Source: Acinetobacter sp. MB5
GTDB lineage: Bacteria; Pseudomonadota; Gammaproteobacteria; Pseudomonadales; Moraxellaceae
Direction of reading: 5' to 3'
NCBI RefSeq assembly: GCF_003261585.1
Contig: NZ_POVU01000003.1
Coordinates: forward strand, 1 to 64,000
Length of the DNA: 64,000 bases
The notes beneath the pieces are model-generated. The model was given only the letters and a program-made list of their open reading frames with translations, was not told the origin of the DNA and searched no databases. Below, one piece after another: positions 28,284 through 37,656 of this stretch (the first letter of the stretch is position 1; each line of letters begins with the position of its first letter). The position numbers and the translations under genes are program-made.

Positions 28284-29336
28284 ATGGCTCTTGACCCAAT
28301 TTGGAAACAACAACTTACTTTAGTGACCTATGGCAACGAGTATCTGACGCACGGGCTGAGTGTACATCAGTGGCGACAGATTCCAATTTTTGACCAGCAT
28401 ACCTTTGCATTCCGAGATCTCCTGTCCCAGCATTTGCTGGCACAGCATTTTCAGATTTGGCTGGAAAACCTGAAAAAACAGGGCGTCACTCGTTTGAGTT
28501 TACATGCATCCAGTATGCTCAATGAGGAAAAAAACCCGAATCCAAACATTGAACTTCTGCCCTATTCACATTTTATTGTCAGCCATCATGACAAGAAAAA
28601 AACCGCTTGGGTCTTTGGCAATGAACTTGCCGAATGGTTTAATACAGAACAGGAATTTATGATTCCAGATGCTCAGCAAAGCTCGACTCGCCAAGAAACA
28701 CTATGGAATTTTGAGCTCAATAGCAAACTCTACAAAAAAATTCAGGCTGATTTACAAGCCCCTGAATGGGATCGCATTCAGCAATATCTTACTCAGGAAT
28801 TGTTTAACACGACTTATGCTCAAAATGTTCAGCAACAGCATTTTACTGAACAGCACTACACAGGTTTTAACCTCACCCAACCCAATAAAATCGCGTTTGA
28901 TCTTGAAGAAAAATCGGCATTATTACCTGCGCAATATCAAGCGAATCTAAGCAACGAATTATTACTTAAACTTGAAGCGCTTGAACTCGATTTAGCTGAG
29001 CAGGCTAAAATTCAGAGTGAAGAAAGTCAGGTCTTTGCATCTGCCGATGAAAAGCGTGCCTTTAAACATTTTTCACAAAAGCTGGATGATTTGTTTGCCA
29101 AGTTGATTGTAAAAACAGCCAATCACTATCAAACTGCTCAGCGTAAAATCATCGCACCTGAAACACCATTTGAGACACCTGCGGCAGCGCCTCAGACTCA
29201 AAGTTATGCCAATGTAAATTTGAATAAATCTACAGCGACAGAACCTCACAAGCATCAAATTTCCAATAAAAATGTCGTGACTTTGATCATTATGACGATC
29301 TTGATCTGTGTATTAGCCTATTATTTTGGTTTCTAA
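28284..29336 (+). CDS. Tail-anchored protein of unknown function
   Basis: About 350 residues with one hydrophobic helix at the very C-terminus (NVVTLIIMTILICVLAYYF, then GF), so it is probably tail-anchored in the inner membrane with its bulk in the cytoplasm. The N-terminal 200 residues look folded, with aromatic-rich segments (DPIWKQQLTLVTYGNEYLTHG, HFIVSHHDKKKTAWVFGN). A middle coiled-coil-like stretch rich in Glu/Leu (LLKLEALELDLAEQAKIQSEE) and a Pro/Ala/Gln linker precede the helix. I do not recognise the family. I prefer ATG 28284 with GAGA about 8 bases upstream; ATG 28263 is also in frame. It faces away from pheS and stands alone. Confidence 0.65.
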   Translation: MALDPIWKQQLTLVTYGNEYLTHGLSVHQWRQIPIFDQHTFAFRDLLSQHLLAQHFQIWLENLKKQGVTRLSLHASSMLNEEKNPNPNIELLPYSHFIVSHHDKKKTAWVFGNELAEWFNTEQEFMIPDAQQSSTRQETLWNFELNSKLYKKIQADLQAPEWDRIQQYLTQELFNTTYAQNVQQQHFTEQHYTGFNLTQPNKIAFDLEEKSALLPAQYQANLSNELLLKLEALELDLAEQAKIQSEESQVFASADEKRAFKHFSQKLDDLFAKLIVKTANHYQTAQRKIIAPETPFETPAAAPQTQSYANVNLNKSTATEPHKHQISNKNVVTLIIMTILICVLAYYFGF

Positions 29337-29467
29337 TCCAAGAACGGATTGGTATATTTTAGAATGTACCAATCATTGTATAAATTTAACCTTGTCTTAA
29401 CCTACAACAACTATAAGTATTTAAATTTCCTACGTTCTTTTTAAGTGGGTATTTTAAGGATAAAACC

Positions 29468-29938
29468 ATGAAGAGACATTTCCCCCTTTTAAGCAGTTTA
29501 AGCTTAGTGATCGGATTAAGCTTACCTATCGTAAGTTGGGCCCAAACTGAACCAGCAAACAATACCCATGAAGTCAATCAACGACTTGATTTTCTGTATG
29601 GTGAACACACCTCTTATCAAAAGTTTCTAAAAGACTTTCAAGCCGCAACTCAAGAACGGGAAAAAAGCAAAGTAGCAAGCATGATTCACTACCCGATCAA
29701 AATTAATTTAGAAGGTAAAAAGATTACTTTTAAATCTGCTCAAGAGCTGCTGAAACGATATGATGACATTTTCGACCCAATGTTGGTCAACGTAATTCAA
29801 GCACAAAAATATGAAAATGTGTTTGCCAATACACAGGGCATCATGATTGGTGAAAGTGGAGAACTTTGGTTTTCAGGATTTTGCCTAGATAAAAGTTGCA
29901 AGAAAGTCAGCATTAAAATTATTGCAATTAATAAATAG
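29468..29938 (+). CDS. Secreted or periplasmic protein of unknown function
   Basis: A 156-residue protein with a Sec signal peptide cut after A25 (SWA-Q). The mature part is mostly polar. It has a heptad-like start (HEVNQRLDFLYGEHTSYQKFLKDFQAATQ) and a C-terminal beta-rich half with a close cysteine pair (FCLDKSCKK) that could form a disulfide. The middle segment IHYPIKINLEGKKITFKSAQELLKRYDDIF recalls the nuclear transport factor 2-like fold, but this is weak. AAGGA lies before the ATG. The gene stands alone, and a perfect palindrome follows its stop. Confidence 0.65.
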   Translation: MKRHFPLLSSLSLVIGLSLPIVSWAQTEPANNTHEVNQRLDFLYGEHTSYQKFLKDFQAATQEREKSKVASMIHYPIKINLEGKKITFKSAQELLKRYDDIFDPMLVNVIQAQKYENVFANTQGIMIGESGELWFSGFCLDKSCKKVSIKIIAINK

Positions 29939-29940
29939 AT

Positions 29941-29974
29941 TTGAATGGCGCAGTTTCCAAACTGCGCCATTCAA
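29941..29974. terminator. Perfect 34-bp palindrome between convergent genes
   Basis: TTGAATGGCGCAGTTT at 29941-29956 is followed by CC and its exact reverse complement at 29959-29974. It starts 3 bases after the upstream stop codon and ends 4 bases before the stop codon of the convergent NADAR gene. It lacks a T run on either strand. It could stop both transcripts as a stem with help from Rho, or mark a recombination or protein-binding site. Confidence 0.6.
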
Positions 29975-29978
29975 TGGA

Positions 29979-30551
29979 TCAGATCGACTGTAAATGTGTT
30001 CTTGCCTGCATCAGTGCAAAACCAAGTAGGTTTAAACCCTGCCATTTTTCTGGATACTCAGCTTTTTCATGGTCTTGCACCAAACCAATCCCCCAGATTT
30101 TGTCAACGGGTGATGCTTCAACTAAAACCCGTTCACCTGTTGCCAACAAGAAATCTTTTAGCGCTGCGTGCTGAGAGAATTTAGCAATACTTCCCTGCAC
30201 GACAATCTCAAAACGATGCGCTAACCAAATAGTTTCATCATAATCTTTGACCAAACGCCCCAGCTTTTTGGCCTGATTCGGGTGTTCCGATGCCAGAATT
30301 TTTTCAAAAATTACATCATCTGCAAACAATTTGGCTTTTTGCGCCATCATATAATGCTCTGCTGTTGCATAGCGAATACCATCAAGCTCAAATGCACTCG
30401 GATACCACTGGCTCAAACAGCTTTTATCAACAATCTTTGGATCTTTGGGTGTATGTCCCCAAAAGCAGAGATATTTGAATTTTTTCCCTTGTTGTCGGGA
30501 TTGTATTAATTGTTCTAAAAAACCATGATCATCCATTTTGTTTATTCTCAT
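29979..30551 (-). CDS. NADAR family protein (YbiA-like N-glycosidase)
   Basis: A 190-residue protein with the NADAR/YbiA/DUF1768 fold. Landmarks are FWGHTP near residue 30, the AEHYMMAQKAKLFAD segment, the W/H motif TIWLAHRFEIVVQGSIAKFSQ, and LVEASPVDKIWGIG near the end. Members hydrolyse the N-glycosidic bond of ribosylaminopyrimidine intermediates or ADP-ribosylated guanine in DNA; which applies here cannot be told. An in-frame ATG at 30536 is an alternative start. It is single and convergent with the secreted-protein gene. Confidence 0.85.
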   Translation of the reverse strand: MRINKMDDHGFLEQLIQSRQQGKKFKYLCFWGHTPKDPKIVDKSCLSQWYPSAFELDGIRYATAEHYMMAQKAKLFADDVIFEKILASEHPNQAKKLGRLVKDYDETIWLAHRFEIVVQGSIAKFSQHAALKDFLLATGERVLVEASPVDKIWGIGLVQDHEKAEYPEKWQGLNLLGFALMQARTHLQSI

Positions 30552-30608
30552 TTTAGACCAACCTAAAGAAACTCAGGTTGAACTTATATTCTGATTATTT
30601 TAACCAAT

Positions 30609-30638
30609 AAAAAAGACCGCAAAATGCGGCCTTTTTTT
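30609..30638 (-). terminator. rplT terminator
   Basis: On the minus strand GGCCGC and GCGGTC flank ATTTT and are followed by TTTTTT. It lies 13 bases past the rplT stop codon. Confidence 0.85.
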
Positions 30639-30650
30639 GAATCTCTAAGC

Positions 30651-31010
30651 TTATGCAGCTAAAGCACCTTTAGCTTTTTCAGCTAAAGCAGCGAAAGCAA
30701 CTGCATCATGCATAGCGATGTCAGCTAACACGCGACGGTCGATGATCACTTGAGCTTTTTTCAAGCCATCGATCATGCGGCTGTAAGACAAACCGTTTTG
30801 ACGAGCACCAGCGTTGATACGCGCAATCCATAGAGCACGGAATTGACGTTTTTTCTGACGACGGTCACGGTAAGCGTATTGACCAGCTTTGATTACCGCT
30901 TGGAACGCTACGCGATAAACGCGTGAACGAGCACCATAGTAACCTTTAGCACGAGCGAGAATTTTTTTGTGACGACGATGAGCCACTACACCACGTTTTA
31001 CACGAGCCAT
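30651..31010 (-). CDS. rplT: 50S ribosomal protein L20
   Basis: A 119-residue basic protein that binds 23S rRNA and is needed early in 50S assembly. The long N-terminal helix ([26 protein letters not shown]) and the globular C-terminal part with the conserved NRKVLADIA-like segment (DRRVLADIA) are typical. In E. coli L20 also represses its own operon. It lies 12 bases after rpmI. Confidence 0.98.
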
Positions 31011-31022
31011 TTATAAATCTCC

Positions 31023-31217
31023 TTAGATGTATGGGCACATACGACGAACTGAAGCAACGTCACTCACGTGAACCATTACACAGCCGCGCAACTGACGAAT
31101 ACGCTTAGCAGATTTTTTGGTCAAAATGTGGCGTTTGAACGCTTGTTTACGCTTGAAACCGTTAGCAGTCGCTTTGAAACGTTTAGCTGCACCACGGCGA
31201 GTTTTTAACTTAGCCAT
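31023..31217 (-). CDS. rpmI: 50S ribosomal protein L35
   Basis: A 64-residue basic ribosomal protein, [20 protein letters not shown] to the end. I use ATG 31217 because AGAGGTTGTT precedes it; an in-frame ATG at 31262 adds a non-conserved tail. Expression is likely from its own promoter just upstream, because the infC gene that usually precedes it is about 4 kb away. Confidence 0.97.
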
Positions 31218-31291
31218 AACAACCTCTTTAAGCACCTGTTCGGCACGTTTGCACCATTGCAATAACGACCTGCAGGTAAGGAAGGCGGTAT

Positions 31292-31297
31292 TTTATA
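31292..31297 (-). promoter_or_regulatory. Candidate -10 box for rpmI-rplT
   Basis: TATAAA read on the minus strand, 75 bases before the rpmI start. The -35 is poor, but the -10 is strong. The leader that follows has a 10-base palindrome ACCTGCAGGT at 31267-31276. This supports separate expression of the L35-L20 pair. Confidence 0.45.
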
Positions 31298-31339
31298 GCA
31301 ACTCTGCTCAAAACAAAAGCATTTCCCTCGCTAATTTTG

Positions 31340-32200
31340 TCAATAATCTTGCAATTCTTTCAGCACAAGCGGCCACAGATTTTGATGGCTCCGTTTAAAC
31401 CATGCCATGTGTCCAATTTCTTGATGTTGCCATTCTCTTGGCGCAAGTTCGATGCGCTTCTTTTGAGCATTAGGATATAACCGCAACAGGTCTTCAACAT
31501 TGGTTTTCGTCGCAATTTCATCATCTATTGCATGGATTGCAGTCATCGGAATTTGAATCTTGTCATGAAAGTCTTGAAAAATACTTTTCCCCAAAGCATT
31601 TTCAATATATCCCGCTTGGCTACAGAACTCTCGCCACTGCCGTGCAACAGCTTTTGGTAAATTTTCCCCCATACCAATCCATCGGCTTGCACCATATCCC
31701 ACTAAACGACTTGACAATGGAAACAATACTTTAAACATAACAGGAGCAAACCACTTGGTTTGACCGCTTAAGCCTTTGACATAACCAGTTGAGCCTGCCA
31801 CAGCTACTAGCTTTGCCACCCGATGATAATTAGGTACAACACCTAGCAATTGCCCACCCGCACTGTGTCCAATCATTAAAACTTGTGATTTCTGGGTTCG
31901 TTGCAGCAGGTAATCAATTGCCGCAGGAATATCCAGCATGCCCCAATCTTGAATACTGGCTTGAGAGTCTTTGAGTTTTCCATGTAAAGATTTCCCGATC
32001 CCACGAAAATCAAACCATAAAACATCATAACCCTGCTCAAATAACCAAGTCGCAAACGCTTGATAAAAGCGTTGTCGAATTCCTGTAGCAGGACAGATCA
32101 GAATTGGTAAAGTCGGCACAGGTAATTCATGTTGATATAAAGATCCTGTCAGGCAATAACCATCTTGACAATACAGTTGGACTTTTTCTGGTTGGATCAT
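31340..32200 (-). CDS. Alpha/beta hydrolase
   Basis: A 286-residue cytoplasmic alpha/beta-hydrolase. The nucleophile elbow GHSAG carries S113. The strand/turn LWFDFRGIGKS near 61-71 and the GHMAWF histidine near the C-terminus complete the usual triad. The family is broad (lipases, esterases, acyl hydrolases), and the substrate is unknown. The fold resembles the serine aminopeptidase S33/BAAT group. It lies in a block of unrelated genes inserted between infC and rpmI. Confidence 0.8.
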   Translation of the reverse strand: MIQPEKVQLYCQDGYCLTGSLYQHELPVPTLPILICPATGIRQRFYQAFATWLFEQGYDVLWFDFRGIGKSLHGKLKDSQASIQDWGMLDIPAAIDYLLQRTQKSQVLMIGHSAGGQLLGVVPNYHRVAKLVAVAGSTGYVKGLSGQTKWFAPVMFKVLFPLSSRLVGYGASRWIGMGENLPKAVARQWREFCSQAGYIENALGKSIFQDFHDKIQIPMTAIHAIDDEIATKTNVEDLLRLYPNAQKKRIELAPREWQHQEIGHMAWFKRSHQNLWPLVLKELQDY

Positions 32201-32423
32201 CAGCGTGTACTCTATTCATGGAAAATTCACTATAAAATATCTAAATATAAAATGACTAACTTAAAGCCTGATCGGCTAAGTCACATTATTTTTACGATTA
32301 ATTTATCTTAAAAATTCATAAGGTTTTACATCATATTCAATAAGCAAAATCTCAAATTACGAGAGTAATATTGATTAAATCTCGCTATACTTGAGTTCTT
32401 TACTCAACTTAGTTTCTAAGATC

Positions 32424-33683
32424 ATGCACACAAAACAGGATGCTTTTGCTGCTCTTCGCTATCGTGATTTCACTATTATTACCATAAATCAACTTTGTCT
32501 TACGCTAGGTATTCTGATTCAGGAAGTAATTGTCGGATATAGTCTCTATCAAATTACTAAAGACCCACTGACCCTCGGGATGATCGGTCTAGCGGAAGCA
32601 ATTCCTTTTATTACCCTGTCTTTATGGGGTGGTTATTTTGCTGATAAATTCAATAAACAGACCATTATGAAAATCTGTTTATTCTTCTCTTTCCCATTAC
32701 CTTTAGTTTTATGGACACTGTTTAATCGTTTTGATTCAAACCACCTTTCTGTTGAACTACTCAAATGGGGAATCTACAGCGTAATTTTCTGTTTTGGGAT
32801 TATTCGTGGTTTTTACTCTCCTGCTGCAACGTCACTCAAACCGTTTCTGATCCCCCGTGAGTTATATACCAATGGTGCAACATGGACGACAATTGGCTGG
32901 CAAAGCGGTGTCATCTTAGGCCCAATGCTCGGCGGTTTCATGTTAGCAGGGTTAGGTCGTGAAACCAGTTTACTCACTGTGGCTGTCTTAATGTTCATTT
33001 GCTTTTGTCTGGTGAATTTTCTGCAAAAACGTGAATTCCCTGCAATGGAAAAAGCGGATCTCTGGTCAAGTATGCAAGAGGGTTTCCGATTTATCTGGAA
33101 TACCAAAATTGTCCTTTGGGCAATTTCCCTTGATCTAGTTTCAGTCCTGTTTGGTGGTGTTGTTGCACTCTTACCAATATTTGCATCTGATATTTTAAAA
33201 ACAGGGCCTGAAGGTCTAGGGCTATTACGTGCTGCACCCTCTGTAGGGGCACTGTTGACCATGTTACTCCTCACCCGCTTTCCACCGACACAACATGCTT
33301 GGCGCAATATGCTGATTGCAGTTGCTGGCTTTGGGGTATTTACCTTGATATTTGCCGTTTCAAATCACGTTTGGTTATCGCTTTTTGCCTTAATGATGAC
33401 TGGTGCTTGTGACAGTGTTTCTGTCGTCATCCGACAAACCATTTTGCAACTTTACCCACCAGAAAACATGCGAGGCCGTGTTGCTGCGGTCAATGGTATG
33501 TTTGTTTCGAGTAGTAATGAACTCGGTGCGTTTGAGTCTGGCTTGAGCGCGAAATATATGGGAACCATTACTGCCACCATTTTTGGCGGCTGCATGACAC
33601 TGGGTGTCGTAATATTGAGCTGGATTAAAACATCTGACTTGTTCGATGTTGATGTCAATAAAAGTACAAAACATCAATCATGA
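32424..33683 (+). CDS. MFS transporter, EntS-like branch
   Basis: A 419-residue permease with twelve hydrophobic segments. The loop motif GGYFADKFNKQTIM after helix 2 and the RDFTIITINQLCLTLG start match the MFS_3/EntS-like branch, which includes exporters of siderophores and drugs. The second half has the MRGRVAAVNGMF loop typical of this branch. I start at ATG 32424 with AAGA upstream; a TTG at 32391 is in frame but lacks a ribosome site. It is the only plus-strand gene in the block between infC and rpmI. A short G/C stem follows. Confidence 0.75.
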   Translation: MHTKQDAFAALRYRDFTIITINQLCLTLGILIQEVIVGYSLYQITKDPLTLGMIGLAEAIPFITLSLWGGYFADKFNKQTIMKICLFFSFPLPLVLWTLFNRFDSNHLSVELLKWGIYSVIFCFGIIRGFYSPAATSLKPFLIPRELYTNGATWTTIGWQSGVILGPMLGGFMLAGLGRETSLLTVAVLMFICFCLVNFLQKREFPAMEKADLWSSMQEGFRFIWNTKIVLWAISLDLVSVLFGGVVALLPIFASDILKTGPEGLGLLRAAPSVGALLTMLLLTRFPPTQHAWRNMLIAVAGFGVFTLIFAVSNHVWLSLFALMMTGACDSVSVVIRQTILQLYPPENMRGRVAAVNGMFVSSSNELGAFESGLSAKYMGTITATIFGGCMTLGVVILSWIKTSDLFDVDVNKSTKHQS

Positions 33684-33687
33684 AAAT

Positions 33688-33706
33688 AGGGGGAATACAT
33701 CCCCCT
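33688..33706. terminator. Short G/C stem between convergent genes
   Basis: AGGGGG at 33688-33693 pairs with CCCCCT at 33701-33706 across a 7-base loop. A T-rich stretch (TTAAATTTT) follows on the plus strand. It sits 5 bases after the MFS stop codon and 7 before the YqaA stop. Confidence 0.6.
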
Positions 33707-33712
33707 TAAATT

Positions 33713-34138
33713 TTAAAAAATCCCTAAATATAAAACATATAAACACAAATAACGCCCACCTTTTGCAATGGTGACAATCCACAAGAATCGCCAGAACCTT
33801 TCCTGCATTAGTCCTGCAACCAAGGTAATCGGATCACCAATCACGGGTGTCCAACTCAGCAACAGCGAGTAAAACCCATATTGATGATAAATATTTTGAG
33901 CCTGCTGGAGGCGTTTTTCTGGAACAGGAAACCACTTTTTATGTTTAAAGTTTTCGATTTTTAAGCCGAGCCACCAGTTCACACAAGAGCCCAAGACATT
34001 TCCAATCGTTGCAACTAGCAATAATATGTGAGGTTTACTCAGACCTTGCACCAACAAAGTCATGAGTACAGCTTCAGACTGTAAAGGTAGTAAAGTAGCA
34101 GCTCCAAAAGCACAAATAAATAACAACCAGTAACTCAT
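33713..34138 (-). CDS. YqaA/DedA family membrane protein
   Basis: A 141-residue protein with four hydrophobic segments. The conserved DedA/SNARE-associated pattern is seen: LPLQSEAVLMTLL in helix 1, GNVLGSCVNWWLG, and the WTPVIGDPITLVAGL segment. YqaA proteins are short relatives of DedA flippases that recycle lipid carriers such as undecaprenyl phosphate; the exact role of this one is unknown. Start: ATG 34138 or TTG 34147, both near a GAG. It lies 33 bases after the glutathione transferase and is probably co-transcribed with it. Confidence 0.8.
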   Translation of the reverse strand: MSYWLLFICAFGAATLLPLQSEAVLMTLLVQGLSKPHILLLVATIGNVLGSCVNWWLGLKIENFKHKKWFPVPEKRLQQAQNIYHQYGFYSLLLSWTPVIGDPITLVAGLMQERFWRFLWIVTIAKGGRYLCLYVLYLGIF

Positions 34139-34171
34139 GAAGCTCAAACTAAGATGTGAAATAGATAGCGA

Positions 34172-34789
34172 TTATAATTCGATTGACATTGCTTTTCGAA
34201 CTGCAGGGCGCTCATGCATACGTTGCATATAGGCTTTGACGTTTGCAAATTCTTCTAGGTCAATGCTTTGCCATTCATAACGACACAACCACGGGAAAAT
34301 CGCCATGTCTGCAATTGAATATTCCCCTGCGACATATTCCTGACCAATCAATTGTTTGTCTAAAACACCATATAAACGCTTGGTTTCATTGATATAACGG
34401 TCTATTGCATAAGGAATTTTTTCTTTTGCAAAACGATTAAAGTGATGATTTTGTCCCAACATTGGCCCCAAACCACCCATTTGCCACATAAGCCATTGTT
34501 CTACTTCAACCCGTTGCTGCTCATCTGTTGGGTAAAACAAGCCTGTTTTTCGGCCAAGATATTGCAAAATGGTTCCCGATTCAAATACAGAAATGGGTTC
34601 ACCTCGTGGGCCGTTCTGGTCAACAATTGCAGGAATTTTATTATTTGGAGAAATCTTTAGAAAATCAGGCTGAAATTGATCATCTTCTGCAATGTTAATA
34701 GGAAAAATTTGATACTCAAGTCCCATTTCTTCAAGTGCAATTGTAACTTTACGACCATTGGGTGTCCCCCAATAATATACATCAATCAT
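34172..34789 (-). CDS. Glutathione S-transferase, YfcG/Ure2-like
   Basis: A 205-residue glutathione transferase. The thioredoxin-like N-terminal domain (1-85) has YYWGTPNGRKV with N11 in the position of the catalytic Asn of YfcG; the IPAIVDQNG cis-proline and FESGTILQYL glutathione-binding motifs follow. The all-helical C-terminal domain includes LWRYEWQSI-like LCRYEWQSI. YfcG-type enzymes act as disulfide-bond reductases with glutathione. It lies in the block between infC and rpmI. Confidence 0.87.
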   Translation of the reverse strand: MIDVYYWGTPNGRKVTIALEEMGLEYQIFPINIAEDDQFQPDFLKISPNNKIPAIVDQNGPRGEPISVFESGTILQYLGRKTGLFYPTDEQQRVEVEQWLMWQMGGLGPMLGQNHHFNRFAKEKIPYAIDRYINETKRLYGVLDKQLIGQEYVAGEYSIADMAIFPWLCRYEWQSIDLEEFANVKAYMQRMHERPAVRKAMSIEL

Positions 34790-35082
34790 TTGAATTCCTT
34801 TGCCAATTTGAGTAAGTCGGTTTTCGTTTGCCTGTTATATCATGTTTTCATGAATGAGCTAAAACTATAAAATTGATAAAAATAATCAATTTATCGGTAT
34901 AAAAATTTAACTGATAATCACATCATGATAATTTAAAAATATTTACAACACCTTAAAAATTAAACATCTCTAATGACATCCCATTCAAATTCTTAGTCAT
35001 TATATAAAAACAGATACTTTTTTATTAAAACTTAAAATTGAGAGTTATGACAAAAAAATCTCTTTTCTGGTTTTATACACCA
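34790..35082. other. AT-rich gap between infC and the GST gene
   Basis: About 290 bases before the infC terminator. Apart from AT-rich runs I see no gene, repeat or stem. Promoter elements for the GST-YqaA pair must lie here but could not be placed. Confidence 0.5.
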
Positions 35083-35120
35083 TAAAAAAAGCACCGCTCA
35101 AATGAGCAGTGCTTTTTTTA
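35083..35120 (-). terminator. infC terminator
   Basis: On the minus strand AAAAAAAGCACTGCTCA and TGAGCGGTGCTTTTTTT pair (one U-G) around TT. It lies 16 bases past the infC stop codon and closes the thrS-infC unit. Confidence 0.9.
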
Positions 35121-35135
35121 CGTCAAATCCGACAA

Positions 35136-35687
35136 TTACTTTTTCTTTTTCGGTCCAAGTAACATGCCCATTTGGCGACCTTCCATTTTTGGTGCTTGTT
35201 CAACGACACCAATCTCAGCAACGTCAGCTTCAATTTTTTGTAATTGAGCTAGACCAAGTTGTTGGTGAGCCATTTCACGACCACGGAAACGCAAAGTAAT
35301 TTTAACTTTGTTCCCTTCTTCCAAGAAACGAATAATCGCGCGCAATTTAACTTGATAATCACCTACGTCAGTTGCAGGACGTAATTTGATTTCTTTCACT
35401 TGTACTTGATGCTGCTTTTTCTTCGCATCTTTCTGCTTTTGCTTCAGATCAAACAAGTGCTTGTTGAAATCCATGATTTTACAAACAGGTGGCTCTGCAT
35501 TAGCAACGATCTCAACAAGGTCAAGATCAGCATCTTCTGCAGCTCGCAATGCTTCATTTAATGAAACAATTCCTTTTTGTTCACCTTCAGCATCAATGAG
35601 CCGTACCTCTTTGGCACGAATCTCAGTGTTCAATGCTGGACGATTGCTTTTACCACCTTGTTGTTGGTTACGATCAGGCTGTTTAAT
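35136..35687 (-). CDS. infC: Translation initiation factor IF-3
   Basis: A 183-residue factor that keeps 30S subunits free and checks the start codon. The conserved N-domain ([20 protein letters not shown]) and the C-domain ([36 protein letters not shown]) are intact. The true start is the rare ATT at 35687: GGAG (35700-35697) lies 9 bases upstream, overlapping the thrS stop. The frame then reads [20 protein letters not shown], the known Acinetobacter N-terminus. The next in-frame start, TTG 35633, would remove 18 residues. IF-3 rejects non-standard starts, so an ATT start gives the known feedback on its own synthesis. It begins 5 bases after thrS. Confidence 0.95.
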   Translation of the reverse strand: MKQPDRNQQQGGKSNRPALNTEIRAKEVRLIDAEGEQKGIVSLNEALRAAEDADLDLVEIVANAEPPVCKIMDFNKHLFDLKQKQKDAKKKQHQVQVKEIKLRPATDVGDYQVKLRAIIRFLEEGNKVKITLRFRGREMAHQQLGLAQLQKIEADVAEIGVVEQAPKMEGRQMGMLLGPKKKK

Positions 35688-35692
35688 CTTTC

Positions 35693-37618
35693 TTACTCCA
35701 CAATGTACCGGCCACGTTCGGCGACGGCAGATTTCACCAAGTCAATGAAAGCATCAATTGACATAGTACCTAAATTTTTTCCTGAGCGGGTACGGACATT
35801 GACAGTACCTTCTTCAACTTCACGATCGCCGAGAACCAAAAGGTACGGAATGCGCTCAAGTGTACGCTCACGAATCTTAAAGCCGATTTTCTCATTTCTC
35901 AAGTCTGAAATGGCACGTAAACCATTTTCTTTGAGTTTTGCCACAACTTGTTCACACGCTTCTGCTTGAGAATCGGTAATGTTCATGACACATGCCTGAA
36001 CTGGAGATAACCAAGGTGGCATGAAACCAGCATAGTGTTCAATAAGTATACCAATAAAACGCTCAAAACTGCCAAGAATTGCACGGTGCAACATCACAGG
36101 TTGATCACGTTCATTGTCTTCAGTAACAAAAGAGGCATCGAGACGTTCAGGCAAGTTAAAATCACATTGAATTGTACCGCACTGCCATACACGGCCTAGG
36201 CAGTCTCTCAATGAAAATTCAATTTTTGGCCCATAGAATGCGCCTTCGCCTGGTTGTAATTCCCAAGCTAGACCCGCTGCATCCAAAGCATCAGCCAAAG
36301 ATTTCTCGGCCATGTCCCAAAGTGCATCATCACCCACACGCTTTTCTGGGCGAGTTGACAATTTCATTTGCACTTCTTCAAAACCGAAGTCTTTATACAC
36401 ATCTAAAGTCAGTTTAATGAAGTCAGCAACTTCCTGACCAATTTGTTCTTTGGTACAGAAAATATGTGCGTCATCTTGAGTAAAGCCACGTACACGCATA
36501 ATGCCGTGCAATGAACCCGATGGCTCGTTACGGTGACATGAACCAAACTCCGCTAAACGGATTGGCAAATCACGGTAAGATTTCAAACCTTGGTTGAACA
36601 CTTGCACGTGACATGGGCAGTTCATTGGTTTTACTGCATAGTTACGACTTTCTGAATGCGTCGTAAACATGTTATCCGCATAGTTTGCGGCGTGACCTGA
36701 TTTTTCCCACAAAGTGAAATCGACGATTTGTGGTGTTTTAATCTCAAGGTAGCCATTGTCCTGCTGAACTTTACGCATGTATTGTTCAAGCACTTGGTAA
36801 ATGGTCCAGCCGTTTGGATGCCAGAACACCATACCTGGTGCTTCTTCTTGCATATGGAACAAGTCTAACGCTTTACCAATTTTACGGTGGTCACGCTTTT
36901 CTGCTTCTTCAATACGTTTCACATAAGCAGCAAGCTGTTTCTTGTCCGCCCATGCTGTCCCGTAAATACGCTGTAACTGTTCATTCTTCGCATCACCGCG
37001 CCAGTAAGCACCAGAAATTTTAGTGAGCTTGAATGATTTTAAGAATTTTGTGTTTGGAACGTGTGGGCCACGGCACATGTCCAAATAGTCTTGATGGTAG
37101 TACAAGCCCATTTGAGTTTCTTCAGGCATGTCCGCAATCAAGCGTAATTTGTATTCTTCACCACGTGCAGTAAATTCTGCGATCACTTCATCACGTGGAG
37201 TCATTTTTTTGATGACATCATAGTCTTGGTCGATGAGCTTTTTCATACGCTCTTCGATGGCTGCCATATCATCTAATGTAAATGGACGTGGCATCCAGAT
37301 GTCATAGTAGAAACCTTCTTCAATGACAGGACCAATCACCATCTTTGCTTCTGGGAAAAGCTGCTTCACTGCATGACCAACCAAGTGCGCACATGAGTGA
37401 CGAATGATTTCAACACCTTCATCATCTTTAGGCGTAATGATTTGCAATGTTGCATCTTCGGTAATTAAATCTGATGCATCAACCAAGCGGTCATTGACAC
37501 GACCTGCGACTGTATTTTTTGCAAGACCAGGACCAATGCTTAACGCAACGTCCATCACAGATACGGCGTGATCAAACTGTTTTTGATCGCCATTTGGCAA
37601 AGTGATAATTGGCATAGA
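35693..37618 (-). CDS. thrS: Threonine--tRNA ligase
   Basis: A 641-residue class IIa synthetase with the usual four parts: TGS domain ([18 protein letters not shown]), editing domain with the HxxxH zinc region ([17 protein letters not shown]), catalytic core (NPSGS-like [10 protein letters not shown], motif 2 [14 protein letters not shown], motif 3 [15 protein letters not shown]) and C-terminal anticodon-binding domain. Zn ligands of the core lie at C/H positions around [13 protein letters not shown] 37618 has AAGGAT 6 bases upstream; the in-frame ATG at 37648 is too far. It lies 5 bases before infC, as in E. coli, and has a structured leader. Confidence 0.97.
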   Translation of the reverse strand, partial: SMPIITLPNGDQKQFDHAVSVMDVALSIGPGLAKNTVAGRVNDRLVDASDLITEDATLQIITPKDDEGVEIIRHSCAHLVGHAVKQLFPEAKMVIGPVIEEGFYYDIWMPRPFTLDDMAAIEERMKKLIDQDYDVIKKMTPRDEVIAEFTARGEEYKLRLIADMPEETQMGLYYHQDYLDMCRGPHVPNTKFLKSFKLTKISGAYWRGDAKNEQLQRIYGTAWADKKQLAAYVKRIEEAEKRDHRKIGKALDLFHMQEEAPGMVFWHPNGWTIYQVLEQYMRKVQQDNGYLEIKTPQIVDFTLWEKSGHAANYADNMFTTHSESRNYAVKPMNCPCHVQVFNQGLKSYRDLPIRLAEFGSCHRNEPSGSLHGIMRVRGFTQDDAHIFCTKEQIGQEVADFIKLTLDVYKDFGFEEVQMKLSTRPEKRVGDDALWDMAEKSLADALDAAGLAWELQPGEGAFYGPKIEFSLRDCLGRVWQCGTIQCDFNLPERLDASFVTEDNERDQPVMLHRAILGSFERFIGILIEHYAGFMPPWLSPVQACVMNITDSQAEACEQVVAKLKENGLRAISDLRNEKIGFKIRERTLERIPYLLVLGDREVEEGTVNVRTRSGKNLGTMSIDAFIDLVKSAVAERGRYIVE

Positions 37619-37656
37619 TAAATCCTTAAGGAGTGATGCCCCGCACAATAGAGCAT

